From Lacinutrix sp. (GTDB lineage: Bacteria > Bacteroidota > Bacteroidia > Flavobacteriales > Flavobacteriaceae): a stretch of DNA of 64,000 bases. The position numbers and the translations under genes were made by a program. Every line of letters starts with the position of its first letter. The first letter of the stretch is position 1. The notes beneath the pieces are model-generated. The model was not told the origin of the DNA and did not search any database. It worked only from the letters and a program-made list of their open reading frames with translations. The stretch covers positions 1 to 64,000 of the forward strand of contig NZ_JAQWGS010000010.1 of the NCBI RefSeq assembly GCF_029238095.1, given 5' to 3'. Positions 9,589-18,233 of the stretch are shown in pieces.

Positions 9589-10266
9589 ATGTTTAAAGCG
9601 CTTTTAAATATCTTTTTTCCAGAGGTTTGTTTAACGTGTCAATTACAACTTATTGATAACGAAAAATACTTGTGTACTGCTTGTAGACATAAGCTTCCGT
9701 TAACCAATTACCATTTAGATAATAATAATTTTTTGTCTAAACTTTTTTACGGAAGAGCAAAAATTGAAACTGGTACAGCCTTGCTACATTTTGAAAAAAA
9801 AGGCATTACACAACAATTAATGCACCAATTAAAATACAGAGAACACCAACAAATTGGTACTTTTTTAGGTGTTTGGCTAGGTAAAGAATTAAAACAGTGT
9901 GAAGCATATTCTAACGTAGATCTTGTAATTCCTGTACCATTACATAAAAAGAAACTTAGAAGTAGAGGTTATAATCAAGTCTCTAAATTTGCACTAGAAA
10001 TAGCAAATGCGCTTGGAGCAGATTATGAAGAGGATGTTTTAATAAAAGTAACAAATACAGCCTCTCAAGTTACTAAAAACAGATTTGCAAGATGGACAGG
10101 TAAAGACGATTTATTTGCTCTAAATATGGCTGAAAAAATTTCTGGTAAGCATATTCTTTTGGTAGATGATATTATTACCACTGGAGCGACTTTAGAAGCT
10201 TGCATTCAAGAATTAAATAAAGCAGAAAACATAAAAATTAGTATTGCAACTATGGCAATTGCTTAA
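9589..10266 (+). CDS. ComF-family phosphoribosyltransferase-like protein
   Basis: This is a 225-residue ComF family protein. It has an N-terminal zinc-ribbon (CLTCQ and CTACRHKLP) and a type I phosphoribosyltransferase fold with LVIPVPLHKKKLRSRGYNQ and the PRPP loop ILLVDDIITTGAT. ComF proteins support DNA uptake or single-strand DNA handling in competent bacteria; the catalytic activity is not established. The longest frame begins at a GTG at 9559, but the ATG at 9589 (MFKALLNIFFPEVC) matches the family start. It is divergent from glyS. Confidence 0.9.
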   Translation: MFKALLNIFFPEVCLTCQLQLIDNEKYLCTACRHKLPLTNYHLDNNNFLSKLFYGRAKIETGTALLHFEKKGITQQLMHQLKYREHQQIGTFLGVWLGKELKQCEAYSNVDLVIPVPLHKKKLRSRGYNQVSKFALEIANALGADYEEDVLIKVTNTASQVTKNRFARWTGKDDLFALNMAEKISGKHILLVDDIITTGATLEACIQELNKAENIKISIATMAIA

Positions 10267-10385
10267 TTTATAATATAGTATTACTTATCGCTGTGTTAAA
10301 TTCTTTATAAATAGACTGTTTAATACACTACTATTTGTGTTACTTTACAAATATGTTGTTATTTTGCGAACAATTAATTAGTAGC

Positions 10386-11999
10386 ATGAAAAACAGGTTT
10401 CACAATACTTTATTTTTTATTTCTATAGCACTTATTATTGCAAGCTGTGCTAATAGAGGCTCGCCTAGTGGTGGAGAAAAAGATATTTTACCTCCAGTAA
10501 TACTAAAATCTGTTCCTGAGAATTATAGCACTAATTTTAAAGGAAATGAAATTAGAATTTACTTTGATGAGTATGTAAAAACCAAAAATTTAAGTAGGCA
10601 ATTGGTTATTTCTCCTCCCATGAATACGCAACCAAATATTACACCTTTAGGTTCTGCTAGTAAATATATTACCATTAAAATTTTCGACACACTCCAACCT
10701 AACACAACTTACGCCTTTAACTTTGGCAATAGTATTGTGGATAACAACGAAGAAAATCCGTTTAAATATTACAGGTATGTATTCTCAACTGGCGATTTTA
10801 TAGATTCTCTTGCTGTAAAAGGAAATATTAAAGATGCTTTAAAATTTGATGTAGACGATTTTGTTTCGGTTGGCCTGTATGAATTAGATTCTACTTATAC
10901 AGATTCCTTAATCTATAAAACACAACCCAATTATATTACCAATACCTTAGATAGCACTACAAATTTTACAATAGAAAACGTTAAAGCTGGAAAATATATG
11001 CTGCGTGCTTTAAAGGATAACAATAGTGATAATAAGTTTCAGCAAAAGACAGAAAAAATAGCATTTTATGAAACTCCTATTACCTTACCTCAAGACACCT
11101 CTAAAACTTTTGAGCTTCAGTTATTTGCAGAAGAAGTAAATTATAGAACTGTAAAACCTAGTTTAGTTGCAGGTGAGAAAATTATTTTTGGATACGAAGG
11201 TGATTACAAAAACACCAAAATAGAATTACTTTCTAAAGTAACAGATAGCTTTAAAGGACGCTATTATAAAAATGAAAAAACCGATTCGCTTTTCTATTAC
11301 TATAATCCACGATTAAAGGTTGATTCGCTTATATTTAAAGTCTCCAATCGAAAGGTCATAGATACTTTTACAGTAAGAATAAAAGACAAAGAACGTGATT
11401 CTCTTGTAGTTAATTCTAGCCCTAAAGGAACTATTGGTATTGAAAAAGACCTTTACGTTTCTGCAAATATACCATTTGAAAGTATAGACGAAACCAAAAT
11501 ATCTATTAGAGATAAAGACTCTAGTATAGTCGCTTTTAAAACAGAATATGATAGTTTAAAGAATAGCTATGCTCTAAAATTTAAAAAAGCACAAGACAAT
11601 AAATATAAAATACAACTGCTTCCAAATGCTCTAACAGATTTGTTTGAAAATACAAACGACACATTAAATTACAGCCTTAACACGCAAACAGAATACCAGT
11701 TTTTTAATTCAAGAATTATTCTTGAAAACGCAAAATATCCAGTAATTGTTCAGCTTACAGATTCTAAATTTGAAGTCATGGCAGAACAATACATTACTGA
11801 AGCTCAGCCAATAGATTTTAGATTTTTAGAGCCAAAAAAATTCTATTTACGTGTGATTTACGATAGTAATAAAAACGGAAAATACGATACTGGTGATTAC
11901 TTAAAAGGTATCCAACCAGAACGTGTAAGTTACCATCCAGATATTATAGAAGGTACTGCTGGATTCGATGAAGTGACTACGCTTAAACTGTTAGATTAA
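10386..11999 (+). CDS. Lipoprotein with Ig-like (Big_5/SbsA) domain
   Basis: I place the start at the ATG at 10386, giving 537 residues, because the lipoprotein signal begins there (MKNRFHNTLFFISIALIIAS, then Cys). The motif NRGSPSGGEKDILPPVI and the following strands (EIRIYFDEYVKTKN, TTYAFNFGNSIVDNNEENP) are those of the Bacteroidetes family with an N-terminal SbsA Ig-like domain (Big_5). Two or more beta-rich domains follow, ending with an EF-like loop YDSNKNGKYDTGDYLKG. The role is unknown, probably periplasmic or surface-exposed. Its last 17 bases overlap the end of the convergent amidase gene. Confidence 0.85.
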   Translation: MKNRFHNTLFFISIALIIASCANRGSPSGGEKDILPPVILKSVPENYSTNFKGNEIRIYFDEYVKTKNLSRQLVISPPMNTQPNITPLGSASKYITIKIFDTLQPNTTYAFNFGNSIVDNNEENPFKYYRYVFSTGDFIDSLAVKGNIKDALKFDVDDFVSVGLYELDSTYTDSLIYKTQPNYITNTLDSTTNFTIENVKAGKYMLRALKDNNSDNKFQQKTEKIAFYETPITLPQDTSKTFELQLFAEEVNYRTVKPSLVAGEKIIFGYEGDYKNTKIELLSKVTDSFKGRYYKNEKTDSLFYYYNPRLKVDSLIFKVSNRKVIDTFTVRIKDKERDSLVVNSSPKGTIGIEKDLYVSANIPFESIDETKISIRDKDSSIVAFKTEYDSLKNSYALKFKKAQDNKYKIQLLPNALTDLFENTNDTLNYSLNTQTEYQFFNSRIILENAKYPVIVQLTDSKFEVMAEQYITEAQPIDFRFLEPKKFYLRVIYDSNKNGKYDTGDYLKGIQPERVSYHPDIIEGTAGFDEVTTLKLLD

Positions 12000-12765
12000 A
12001 AGAATCTCTATCGTTTAAAAAGCCTAAATGTCTTCGGTTTATCTCTATATGAGATTTACTTAACGTTATCATTTCTATAGTTTCTTTGTTGCTGTTCTCT
12101 CTAGTTAATTTTTTGCCTAAAACATCGTACACTGCAGAATGTCCTGGATACTCATAATTATTTGCATCTAATCCTACTCTATTTACACCAATACAATAAC
12201 TCATGTTTTCTATTGCTCTAGCTTTTAGCAAAGTGTCCCAAGCTGTAATTCTGGGTTTTGGCCAATTGGCAACGTATAACAAAACATCGTAATTATCTGT
12301 GTTTCTAGCCCAAACAGGAAAACGAAGATCGTAGCATATTTGTGGACAAATTCTCCAGCCTTTATACTCTATAATCACTCTTTCTGTTCCTGAAGTATAA
12401 ACTTTGTCTTCTCCTGCTAAAGAAAATCCGTGCCTTTTGTTATACTGTATTATTTTTCCTTTTGGTTCAACAAATAATAAACGGTTATAATAATTATTAT
12501 CCTCCTCTATTACAAGGCTACCAACAATTGCTGTTTGCTTCTGTTTTGCCATGTCTAGCATCCAGTGTACTGTTTCACCTTCCATACGTTCTGCTGCTGT
12601 TTGGGCGTTCATAGTAAAACCAGAAGTAAACATTTCTGGAAGTATAATTACATCTACAGCTTCAGTAATTTGTTCAAGCTTACTAGCAAAATTTAATCTA
12701 TTTTGCAGAGGATTTTCCCAAACTAAATGAGATTGAATAATAGCTATTTTTAATTCCTCTTGCAT
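11983..12765 (-). CDS. Nitrilase-family omega-amidase (YafV/Nit2 type)
   Basis: This 260-residue carbon-nitrogen hydrolase has the catalytic triad of the nitrilase superfamily: Glu44 in LPEMFTSGF, Lys110 in YNKRHGFSL and Cys144 in ICYDLRFP. The sequence is closest to the YafV/Nit2 omega-amidases, which hydrolyse 2-oxoglutaramate or 2-oxosuccinamate formed by glutamine- or methionine-linked transamination. This suits the methionine aminotransferase encoded just upstream at 13349-14491 on the same strand. The start ATG lies one base after the stop of a broken Lys-rich gene, so the three genes probably form one operon. Confidence 0.92.
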   Translation of the reverse strand: MQEELKIAIIQSHLVWENPLQNRLNFASKLEQITEAVDVIILPEMFTSGFTMNAQTAAERMEGETVHWMLDMAKQKQTAIVGSLVIEEDNNYYNRLLFVEPKGKIIQYNKRHGFSLAGEDKVYTSGTERVIIEYKGWRICPQICYDLRFPVWARNTDNYDVLLYVANWPKPRITAWDTLLKARAIENMSYCIGVNRVGLDANNYEYPGHSAVYDVLGKKLTRENSNKETIEMITLSKSHIEINRRHLGFLNDRDSFNLTV

Positions 12766-12766
12766 A

Positions 12767-13305
12767 TTATAGTTTTCTTAAACGTTTTTCAGCTTTTGCA
12801 ATATTACCTTTAAGTTTTGAGAATTTTTTCTCCCATTTAGTATGATCATCAATAGATAATTTCCCTTTTCTTTATAGCTTTTCAAATTTTTTGTTTTGAG
12901 ATACGTACTTTGCTTTAGCCTTTTTTAAATTCTGCTCTGCAGATTTTAATTTCTTTTCAGCCTTTTCTTTCTTTTTTAGTTCTTTTTCTGCTTGTTTTTG
13001 CTTCTTTTCAGCCTTTTTTTGAGATTTTTGGGCTTTTTTAAGCACTTTCTCTTGTTTTTTGCTTGCTTTTCTTCTTTCTTTATTGCTGCTGCTTCACTAT
13101 CTAAAGTGTCTTGAATACGTTTGGCTTCTGCAAACATATCTTCTTTTTCCTTTTCAGTAAATGACTCAGTTACATCATCACCATTTACAAGGATTCTATT
13201 TTCTTTAACTTCATAAGTTCTTCCATTGTTTAATACTTTTTGTGAGAATGCAAAAGTTGAAACAAAAAATAATATTAATAATAAAAGTGGTTTTATTGTT
13301 TTCAT
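12767..13305 (-). pseudogene. Broken Lys-rich coiled-coil exported protein (one frameshift, one stop)
   Basis: The intact part reads a signal peptide (MKTIKPLLLLILFFVSTFAFSQ), then a short domain (NGRTYEVKENRILVNGDD). It leaves frame in a run of six bases (13055-13060) and stops after 109 codons. Adding one base restores a long alternating Lys/Glu/Ala coiled coil (KKAEKKQKQAEKELKKKEKA). That frame meets a TAA at 12872-12874 but continues sensibly (RKGKLSIDDHTKWEKKFSKL) to a stop at 12767, one base before the amidase start. The repaired protein would be 179 residues. The length of the region (539 bases) fits one lost base. It is either real decay or partly sequencing error at the homopolymer. 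Confidence 0.75.
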
Positions 13306-13348
13306 TCTATATCTAATTTCAAAGTTATAATCGGTTCAATATAATAAT

Positions 13349-14491
13349 TTAAATCCTATTTAAAATTGCTGCAGCTTGTTTAATTGTATCATCGGTTTTT
13401 GCGAAACAAAAACGTAACACTTTATCATCTTTATTATTATCGTTAAAAAACGATAATGGTATAGATGCTATTCCATGTTCTATTGTTAATCGCTTGGCAA
13501 AGTCAACATCATTCTCTTGAGTGATTTCAGAAAAATCTAACACTTGAAAATAAGTACCTTTTGAAGGTTTAAAATTAAAACGCGAGTCTTTAATTAAACC
13601 TAAAAACAAATCTCTTTTCTCTTGGTAAAATGGAGATAATTCTAAATAGTATTTCGGTTCATTTAAATACTCTGCTAGTGCTTTTTGCGTTGGACTATTT
13701 ACGCTAAACACATTAAATTGGTGTACTTTTCTAAACTCTTCCATGAGATTTTTTGGTGCACAACAATAACCTACTTTCCAGCCTGTATTATGAAACGTTT
13801 TACCAAAAGATGCTGTAATAAAGCTTCTTGATTTTAAATCTGAGAACTTACAAACACTTTGGTGTTCTAAACCATCAAAAATAATATGTTCGTATACCTC
13901 ATCACTTAAAACTATACAGTTAGTATTTTGTGTTAGATTTTGTAATGCTAACAAATCTGCTTCAGAAAATAATGAACCACTTGGGTTTTGTGGTGTGTTT
14001 ACAATAATCATTTTTGTTTTATTAGAAAATTGGGATGCTACGCCTTCCCAATCAACTTTATAATCTGGTGCGTTTAATTGCACAGAAATGGTTTTTCCAC
14101 CATTAACTGCTATTGCAGGTTCATAACAATCGTAAGCAGGACGAAAAATTATAACCTCATCATTCTGTCTAATGAAAGCAGAAATAATAGTATAAATAGC
14201 CTGTGTTGCTCCTGCAGTTATAGTAATCTCAGACTTTGGGTTATAGCTAGATTTGTATAACATATCCATTTTAGTAGCAATGGCTTCACGCAACTCCAAA
14301 TTTCCTGGCATTGGTGCATATTGATTGTAACCAGAATTCATAGCTTGCGATACTAAATCAATAAGTTTTTGGTCGCTATTAAAATTTGGAAACCCTTGAG
14401 ATAGGTTAATGGCATTGTGTTTATTTGCCAATGCACTCATTACAGAAAAAATGGTAGTGCCAACATTTGGAAGTTTAGATTGGTGTTTCAT
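13349..14491 (-). CDS. ybdL: Methionine aminotransferase (YbdL-like, PLP-dependent)
   Basis: This 380-residue class I/II aminotransferase resembles E. coli YbdL throughout, from KLPNVGTTIFSVMSALANKH and NLSQGFPNF to the C-terminal LRFCFAK. The PLP lysine is K231 in ASFGKTFHNTGWKVGYC. The NPQNPSG loop (NTPQNPSG, residues 165-172) and SDEVYEHI bind the cofactor. The family transaminates methionine and some aromatic amino acids with 2-oxo acids. Together with the omega-amidase downstream it fits a methionine salvage or transamination pathway. It is the first gene of a probable three-gene minus-strand operon that includes the broken Lys-rich gene. Confidence 0.93.
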   Translation of the reverse strand: MKHQSKLPNVGTTIFSVMSALANKHNAINLSQGFPNFNSDQKLIDLVSQAMNSGYNQYAPMPGNLELREAIATKMDMLYKSSYNPKSEITITAGATQAIYTIISAFIRQNDEVIIFRPAYDCYEPAIAVNGGKTISVQLNAPDYKVDWEGVASQFSNKTKMIIVNTPQNPSGSLFSEADLLALQNLTQNTNCIVLSDEVYEHIIFDGLEHQSVCKFSDLKSRSFITASFGKTFHNTGWKVGYCCAPKNLMEEFRKVHQFNVFSVNSPTQKALAEYLNEPKYYLELSPFYQEKRDLFLGLIKDSRFNFKPSKGTYFQVLDFSEITQENDVDFAKRLTIEHGIASIPLSFFNDNNKDDKVLRFCFAKTDDTIKQAAAILNRI

Positions 14492-14550
14492 ATTCTCTAA
14501 ATATAATGAGAAATTTGGTTGATTTTAACAAAACTTAGCTCTTGATTATT

Positions 14551-14558
14551 TATATTTG
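14551..14558 (+). promoter_or_regulatory. -7 box of the S46 peptidase gene
   Basis: TATATTTG matches the Bacteroidetes -7 consensus TAnnTTTG and lies 28 bases before the ATG at 14587. No convincing TTG is at the usual distance upstream. Confidence 0.5.
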
Positions 14559-14586
14559 AGACTATTCAAACAAAACAGCATTACTT

Positions 14587-16677
14587 ATGAAATTTTTTAA
14601 ATTCCTTTTACTTTTTATCACCATTAATGTGTCTGCACAACAAGGTGGAATGTGGATTCCTTCGCTTTTAGAAGGGATGAATGAAGACGAAATGACAAAT
14701 CTTGGAAGTAAACTCACCGCAAAAGATATTTACGATGTTAATAATTCTAGTCTTAAAGATGCCATTGGCCACTTTAATGGTGGATGTACCAGTGAGATAA
14801 TTAGTGATCAAGGTTTAATTTTAACCAATCACCACTGTGGATTTGGACAAATACAATCGCACTCTTCTTTAGAAAACGATTATCTAAAAGATGGTTTTTG
14901 GGCAAAGAATCTTGAAGATGAATTGCCAAACGAAGGATTATACATTGAGTTTATAGTGAGAATTGAAGATGTAACCACTAAGGTTTTAGCCAACGTAAAC
15001 GATACAATGACTGAGAAAGAGAAGCAATCTCAAATTAGTAAAAATAGTAATGCTGTTGAAGGTTCTACTGCCAAAGAAGCTTGGCAAGACACTAAGGTTA
15101 AATCTTTTTACAATGGTAACCAATACTTTTTATTTGTAACAGAACGTTTTGAAGATATTAGATTAGTTGGTGCTCCACCAACAAGTATTGGGAAATTTGG
15201 TAGTGATACAGACAATTGGGTGTTCCCAAGGCATACAGGAGATTTTTCTATGTTTCGTATTTATGCAGATGCCAATAATAGACCTGCAAAATATAGTAAA
15301 GACAACAAACCATATAAACCAAAACACTTTTTATCAATTTCATTAGATGGTGTTGAAGAAGGCGATTTTACATTAGTTTTTGGCTTTCCAGGAACTACAA
15401 GCGAATATTTACCTGCTGTAGCAATAGAGCACATTACAAAAGAATTTAACCCTACAAATATTGCTATTCGCGAGGCTGCTTTAAAAGTTATTGATGCTAA
15501 AATGAAAGAAAGCGACGCTGTACGTATTAAATATGCTTCTAAACAAGCTCGTATCGCAAACGCTTGGAAAAAATGGATAGGCGAAAACCTTGGGATTGAT
15601 AAGAGTGATGCTGTTGCAAAAAGACGTGCTTTTGAAGCTTCTTTTACTAAAGCTTTAAAAGAAAATAATTTAGAACAGAAATACGGAACTATTTTACCAG
15701 AATTTGATAGGCTTTACAAAGACTTTGCACCTACAAACATTAAACGTAGAAACTTTATTGAGGTATTCTTAGTTACTAATGAACTTATGCAAATGACCTT
15801 TAGAGCTTACCAAATGGAACAAGCGATAGCTGCTAATCCTGCAAATTTAGAAGCTGCAAAAGAGCGTTTGGTAGGCACATTAAACGGTATTCATAAAAAT
15901 TACGATGTTACTGTAGATAAAGGTGTTTTTAGTAATGTGATGCCTTTTTATAATGAAAATGTAGATGTTTCTATTTACAATAAAACAGCACTTACTAATT
16001 TAGATTCTGCCTTAAAACTATTAAAAGGAGATGCAACAGAGGTTCTTAAAAAACTTAACGAAGATGCTGCATATAGTTACGCAAAACCAATGATAGAGGA
16101 GTTTTTTAATACTATAAATGCAGAGTATCAAAACAAAAACGAACCTATAACTGCTTTACAAACAAAATACATGACAGCACTTATGGAAGCCTTACCAAAC
16201 GCACGTTATTTTCCAGATGCAAACAGTACACTTCGTGTAACTTATGGTCAAGTTCGTGGTTATGCACCTAGAGATGCTGTATATTATAATCCTGTAAGTT
16301 ACCTTGATGGTGTTATTGAGAAATTTGTACCTGGCGATTATGAGTTTGATGTACCTAAAAAACTATTGGATTTATATGAAGCTAAGGATTATGGACAGTA
16401 TGCTGATGCTAACGGAAAAGTACCTGTTTGCTTCTTAGGTACAAACCATACAACTGGTGGAAACTCTGGAAGTCCTGCTATTGATGCGCATGGAAATTTA
16501 GTTGGTTTAAACTTCGACCGTGTTTGGGAAGGCACAATGAGTGACATGAACTACGATCCGGAAATATGCAGAAACATTATGGTAGATGCACGTTATGTAC
16601 TATTTATAGTAGATAAGTTTGCAGGTGCTACTCGATTGATTGATGAGATGACGTTGGTGCATCCTAAGAAGAAGTAG
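14587..16677 (+). CDS. S46 dipeptidyl peptidase, DPP11 type (Asp/Glu specificity)
   Basis: This 696-residue exported serine peptidase releases dipeptides from the N-terminus of peptides in the periplasm. The signal peptide is MKFFKFLLLFITINVSAQQ. The triad residues are His83 in LTNHHCGFG, Asp219 in HTGDFSMFRIY and Ser627 in GGNSGSPAID. Arg645 in NFDRVWEG lies 18 residues after the catalytic Ser, the spacing of Ser655 and Arg673 in Porphyromonas gingivalis DPP11. In the family, Arg at this place gives Asp/Glu preference at P1, and Gly gives the broad DPP7 type. Specificity is thus inferred from one residue. It stands alone between the aminotransferase gene (divergent) and the repeat-bounded GIY-YIG gene. 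Confidence 0.93.
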   Translation: MKFFKFLLLFITINVSAQQGGMWIPSLLEGMNEDEMTNLGSKLTAKDIYDVNNSSLKDAIGHFNGGCTSEIISDQGLILTNHHCGFGQIQSHSSLENDYLKDGFWAKNLEDELPNEGLYIEFIVRIEDVTTKVLANVNDTMTEKEKQSQISKNSNAVEGSTAKEAWQDTKVKSFYNGNQYFLFVTERFEDIRLVGAPPTSIGKFGSDTDNWVFPRHTGDFSMFRIYADANNRPAKYSKDNKPYKPKHFLSISLDGVEEGDFTLVFGFPGTTSEYLPAVAIEHITKEFNPTNIAIREAALKVIDAKMKESDAVRIKYASKQARIANAWKKWIGENLGIDKSDAVAKRRAFEASFTKALKENNLEQKYGTILPEFDRLYKDFAPTNIKRRNFIEVFLVTNELMQMTFRAYQMEQAIAANPANLEAAKERLVGTLNGIHKNYDVTVDKGVFSNVMPFYNENVDVSIYNKTALTNLDSALKLLKGDATEVLKKLNEDAAYSYAKPMIEEFFNTINAEYQNKNEPITALQTKYMTALMEALPNARYFPDANSTLRVTYGQVRGYAPRDAVYYNPVSYLDGVIEKFVPGDYEFDVPKKLLDLYEAKDYGQYADANGKVPVCFLGTNHTTGGNSGSPAIDAHGNLVGLNFDRVWEGTMSDMNYDPEICRNIMVDARYVLFIVDKFAGATRLIDEMTLVHPKKK

Positions 16678-16685
16678 TGTTTTAC

Positions 16686-16799
16686 TTCTCGATACAATTT
16701 GCTCGTGCCTCACAAATCACTCGAAGTGACAAACTTAATACTAAACTGAAACTCTTTGTCAGTTCGAGTGATGCGACCAAAGGAGCATTGTATCGAGAA
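16686..16799. repeat. Palindromic repeat copy 1, left of GIY-YIG gene
   Basis: The ends are inverted: ttctcgatacaat (16686-16698) and attgtatcgagaa (16787-16799). Further inside, atcactcgaagtgacaaa pairs imperfectly with tttgtcagttcgagtgat. The whole element can fold into one long interrupted hairpin. A second copy in the same orientation is at 17123-17235, on the other side of the GIY-YIG gene. It ends 4 bases after the gene's stop codon. Confidence 0.9.
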
Positions 16800-16803
16800 C
16801 CTT

Positions 16804-17097
16804 TTAATCTTTAAATTTCTTTTTTGAAAGATTAGGTAACTTCTCAAATTCATTATTTATTAGAGCTTCTTTCTTTGCTCTTGACCATTTTTTTATTTGT
16901 TTTTCAGAATCTATTGCATAATTTGGGTCTGTAAATTCAGCATGAAAAACCAATTTAACTGGTAGTCTTGTATAAGTGTAGCAATCTGGATATTTTCCAG
17001 TTTGGTGTTCTATTATTCTCGAGTACAATTTTGAGCTAAAACCTGTATAATAACTTTTATCGGAGCATTCGAGTATATAAACGTAGTAAGTTTTCAT
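16804..17097 (-). CDS. Small GIY-YIG nuclease-domain protein
   Basis: This 97-residue single-domain protein belongs to the short GIY-YIG (UPF0213/YhbQ-like) family. The GIY position reads YVY (residues 5-7), the YIG position YTG (17-19), the catalytic Arg is R27 in SRIIEHQTG, and the metal-binding Glu is E65 in DSEKQIKKW. All key residues are kept, so the nuclease fold is probably active. The gene is bracketed by two same-orientation copies of a long palindromic repeat, and the whole block abuts a gene remnant. This suggests a small mobile or repeat-linked nuclease. No other gene shares its transcript. Confidence 0.92.
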   Translation of the reverse strand: MKTYYVYILECSDKSYYTGFSSKLYSRIIEHQTGKYPDCYTYTRLPVKLVFHAEFTDPNYAIDSEKQIKKWSRAKKEALINNEFEKLPNLSKKKFKD

Positions 17098-17122
17098 GCT
17101 TAAAGATAGTTAAAAAGTAAGC

Positions 17123-17235
17123 TTCTCGATACAATTTTCTCGTGCCTCGAAAACCACTCGAAGTGACAAACATAATATTAAACTTGAACACATTGTGAGT
17201 TCTATTGACGTGACGAAGGAGCGTTGTATCGAGAA
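17123..17235. repeat. Palindromic repeat copy 2, right of GIY-YIG gene
   Basis: The inverted ends are ttctcgatacaat (17123-17135) and ttgtatcgagaa (17224-17235). Shared inner blocks with copy 1 include ctcgtgcctc, cactcgaagtgacaaac and gaaggagc (aaaggagc in copy 1). Both copies have the same orientation. The element ends two bases before the stop codon of the LytTR remnant. Confidence 0.9.
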
Positions 17236-17237
17236 CT

Positions 17238-17660
17238 TCACCCAATCTTCAACTTACTTAACAGCTCCTGCTTGTACGTTCTACCAATTGGTAATCTATT
17301 TCCTGAAACATAAATTTCGTTTCCAGCAATTTTATCGACATCATTTTTATTTATAATAAACGATTTATGTATTTGAATAAAATCGGTTGTTGCTAGTTTT
17401 TCTTTCCAATTTTTAAGAGATTCTATATACGATAGCTTTTGTGTTTTGGTAACAACTGTAATATAATTTCTATTACTTTCTATAAATAAAATATCACTTA
17501 CTACTATTTTATGATGCGTTTTATCGACATTTAAAAATAGTGTTTCTGTGTTATCTTGTACTCTTGTATTTGGTGCTTTATTACTACGTTTTTCTGCTTT
17601 ATTAATCGCTTTTAAAAACCTATCGAAAGCAAAAGGTTTTACTAGCTGTTGTTGAATTAA
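17238..17660 (-). pseudogene. LytTR response regulator, C-terminal half only
   Basis: The minus strand reads an open frame ending in TGA at 17238 that encodes a complete LytTR DNA-binding domain. It has LFLNVDKTHHKIVVSDILFI, ESNRNYITVVTKTQKLSYIE, FIQIHKSFIINKNDVDKI and NRLPIGRTYKQELLSKL. Before it is the last helix of a receiver domain (LVKPFAFDRFLKAINKAEKR), where the Lys of KPF is the conserved receiver residue. The remaining receiver domain, with the phospho-acceptor Asp and any start codon, is absent; the sequence changes to a GldM-like fragment on the other strand. The exact junction is somewhere at about 17645-17666. No partner histidine kinase is present. Confidence 0.85.
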
Positions 17661-17665
17661 GTAAT

Positions 17666-18203
17666 ATGAATATAGTCTATAGAGATGTTAGAAATCCTGT
17701 TAGAATTTCTTTTCCAAATGCTATTAAAATTGAAGCTGAAGGAAAAGGTTTGAAAAAAATTGATGATTTTGGAAATTATGAAATTGTTCCACAATCTGGA
17801 AGAACAATAGATATTACTTTAAATGCTACTATGATTGATGGTACATGATGACTGATGTAAAGTAGATTAGAATTAAAAATATAGGTAAGCTTGAAGGAAC
17901 TATTAATGGGCTACTATGTACTAAATATTGTGAAGTGTTACTCAATAAAAATCAATTTAAAGAAGCTGAAATAAAAGCTAAACTAGTTGATTTTTTATTT
18001 GCTTTTAGATTTGATGTTGTTGGATTTAAAATAAAAAAACCATTAGTATCGATAGAAATAAAATTACCGAAGATTTATTTAATAAATTTAAAGACAACTT
18101 ATATATTGGTGATTTAGTACAAATTTTTGATCTAAAAGTTAATACTAATTCTGGATATCTAATAAAACCTCCATCTCCAATAATAATTAGAATAATTGAG
18201 TAA
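17666..18203 (+). pseudogene. Decayed GldM C-terminal domain fragment
   Basis: Three frames joined in order read as the C-terminal domains of the T9SS motor protein GldM. Frame 1 (17666-17848) has MNIVYRDVRNPVRISFP and GNYEIVPQSGRTIDITLNAT. Frame 2 (about 17850-18045) has RIKNIGKLEGTING and KAKLVDFLFAFRFDVVGFKI. Frame 3 (to TAA at 18203) has DLFNKFKDNLYIGDLVQIFD and NSGYLIKPPSPII. There are in-frame stops near 17846-17870 and a frameshift near 18040-18060. The first ATG corresponds to an internal GldM residue, so the N-terminal half with the membrane helix is missing. It is a dead partial copy. GldM identity comes from memory of family motifs. Confidence 0.75.
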
Positions 18204-18233
18204 AAAGATTTCGTTTTTTACTCTGCAAATTCA

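Noticed and set aside
17057-17245. A 62-codon minus-strand frame across the right palindromic repeat
   Set aside because: It consists mostly of repeat sequence and overlaps the start of the GIY-YIG gene; no homology is apparent.
17935-18117. A 60-codon frame that could be called a small gene
   Set aside because: It is the middle frame of the decayed GldM fragment, and its ATG corresponds to an internal position.
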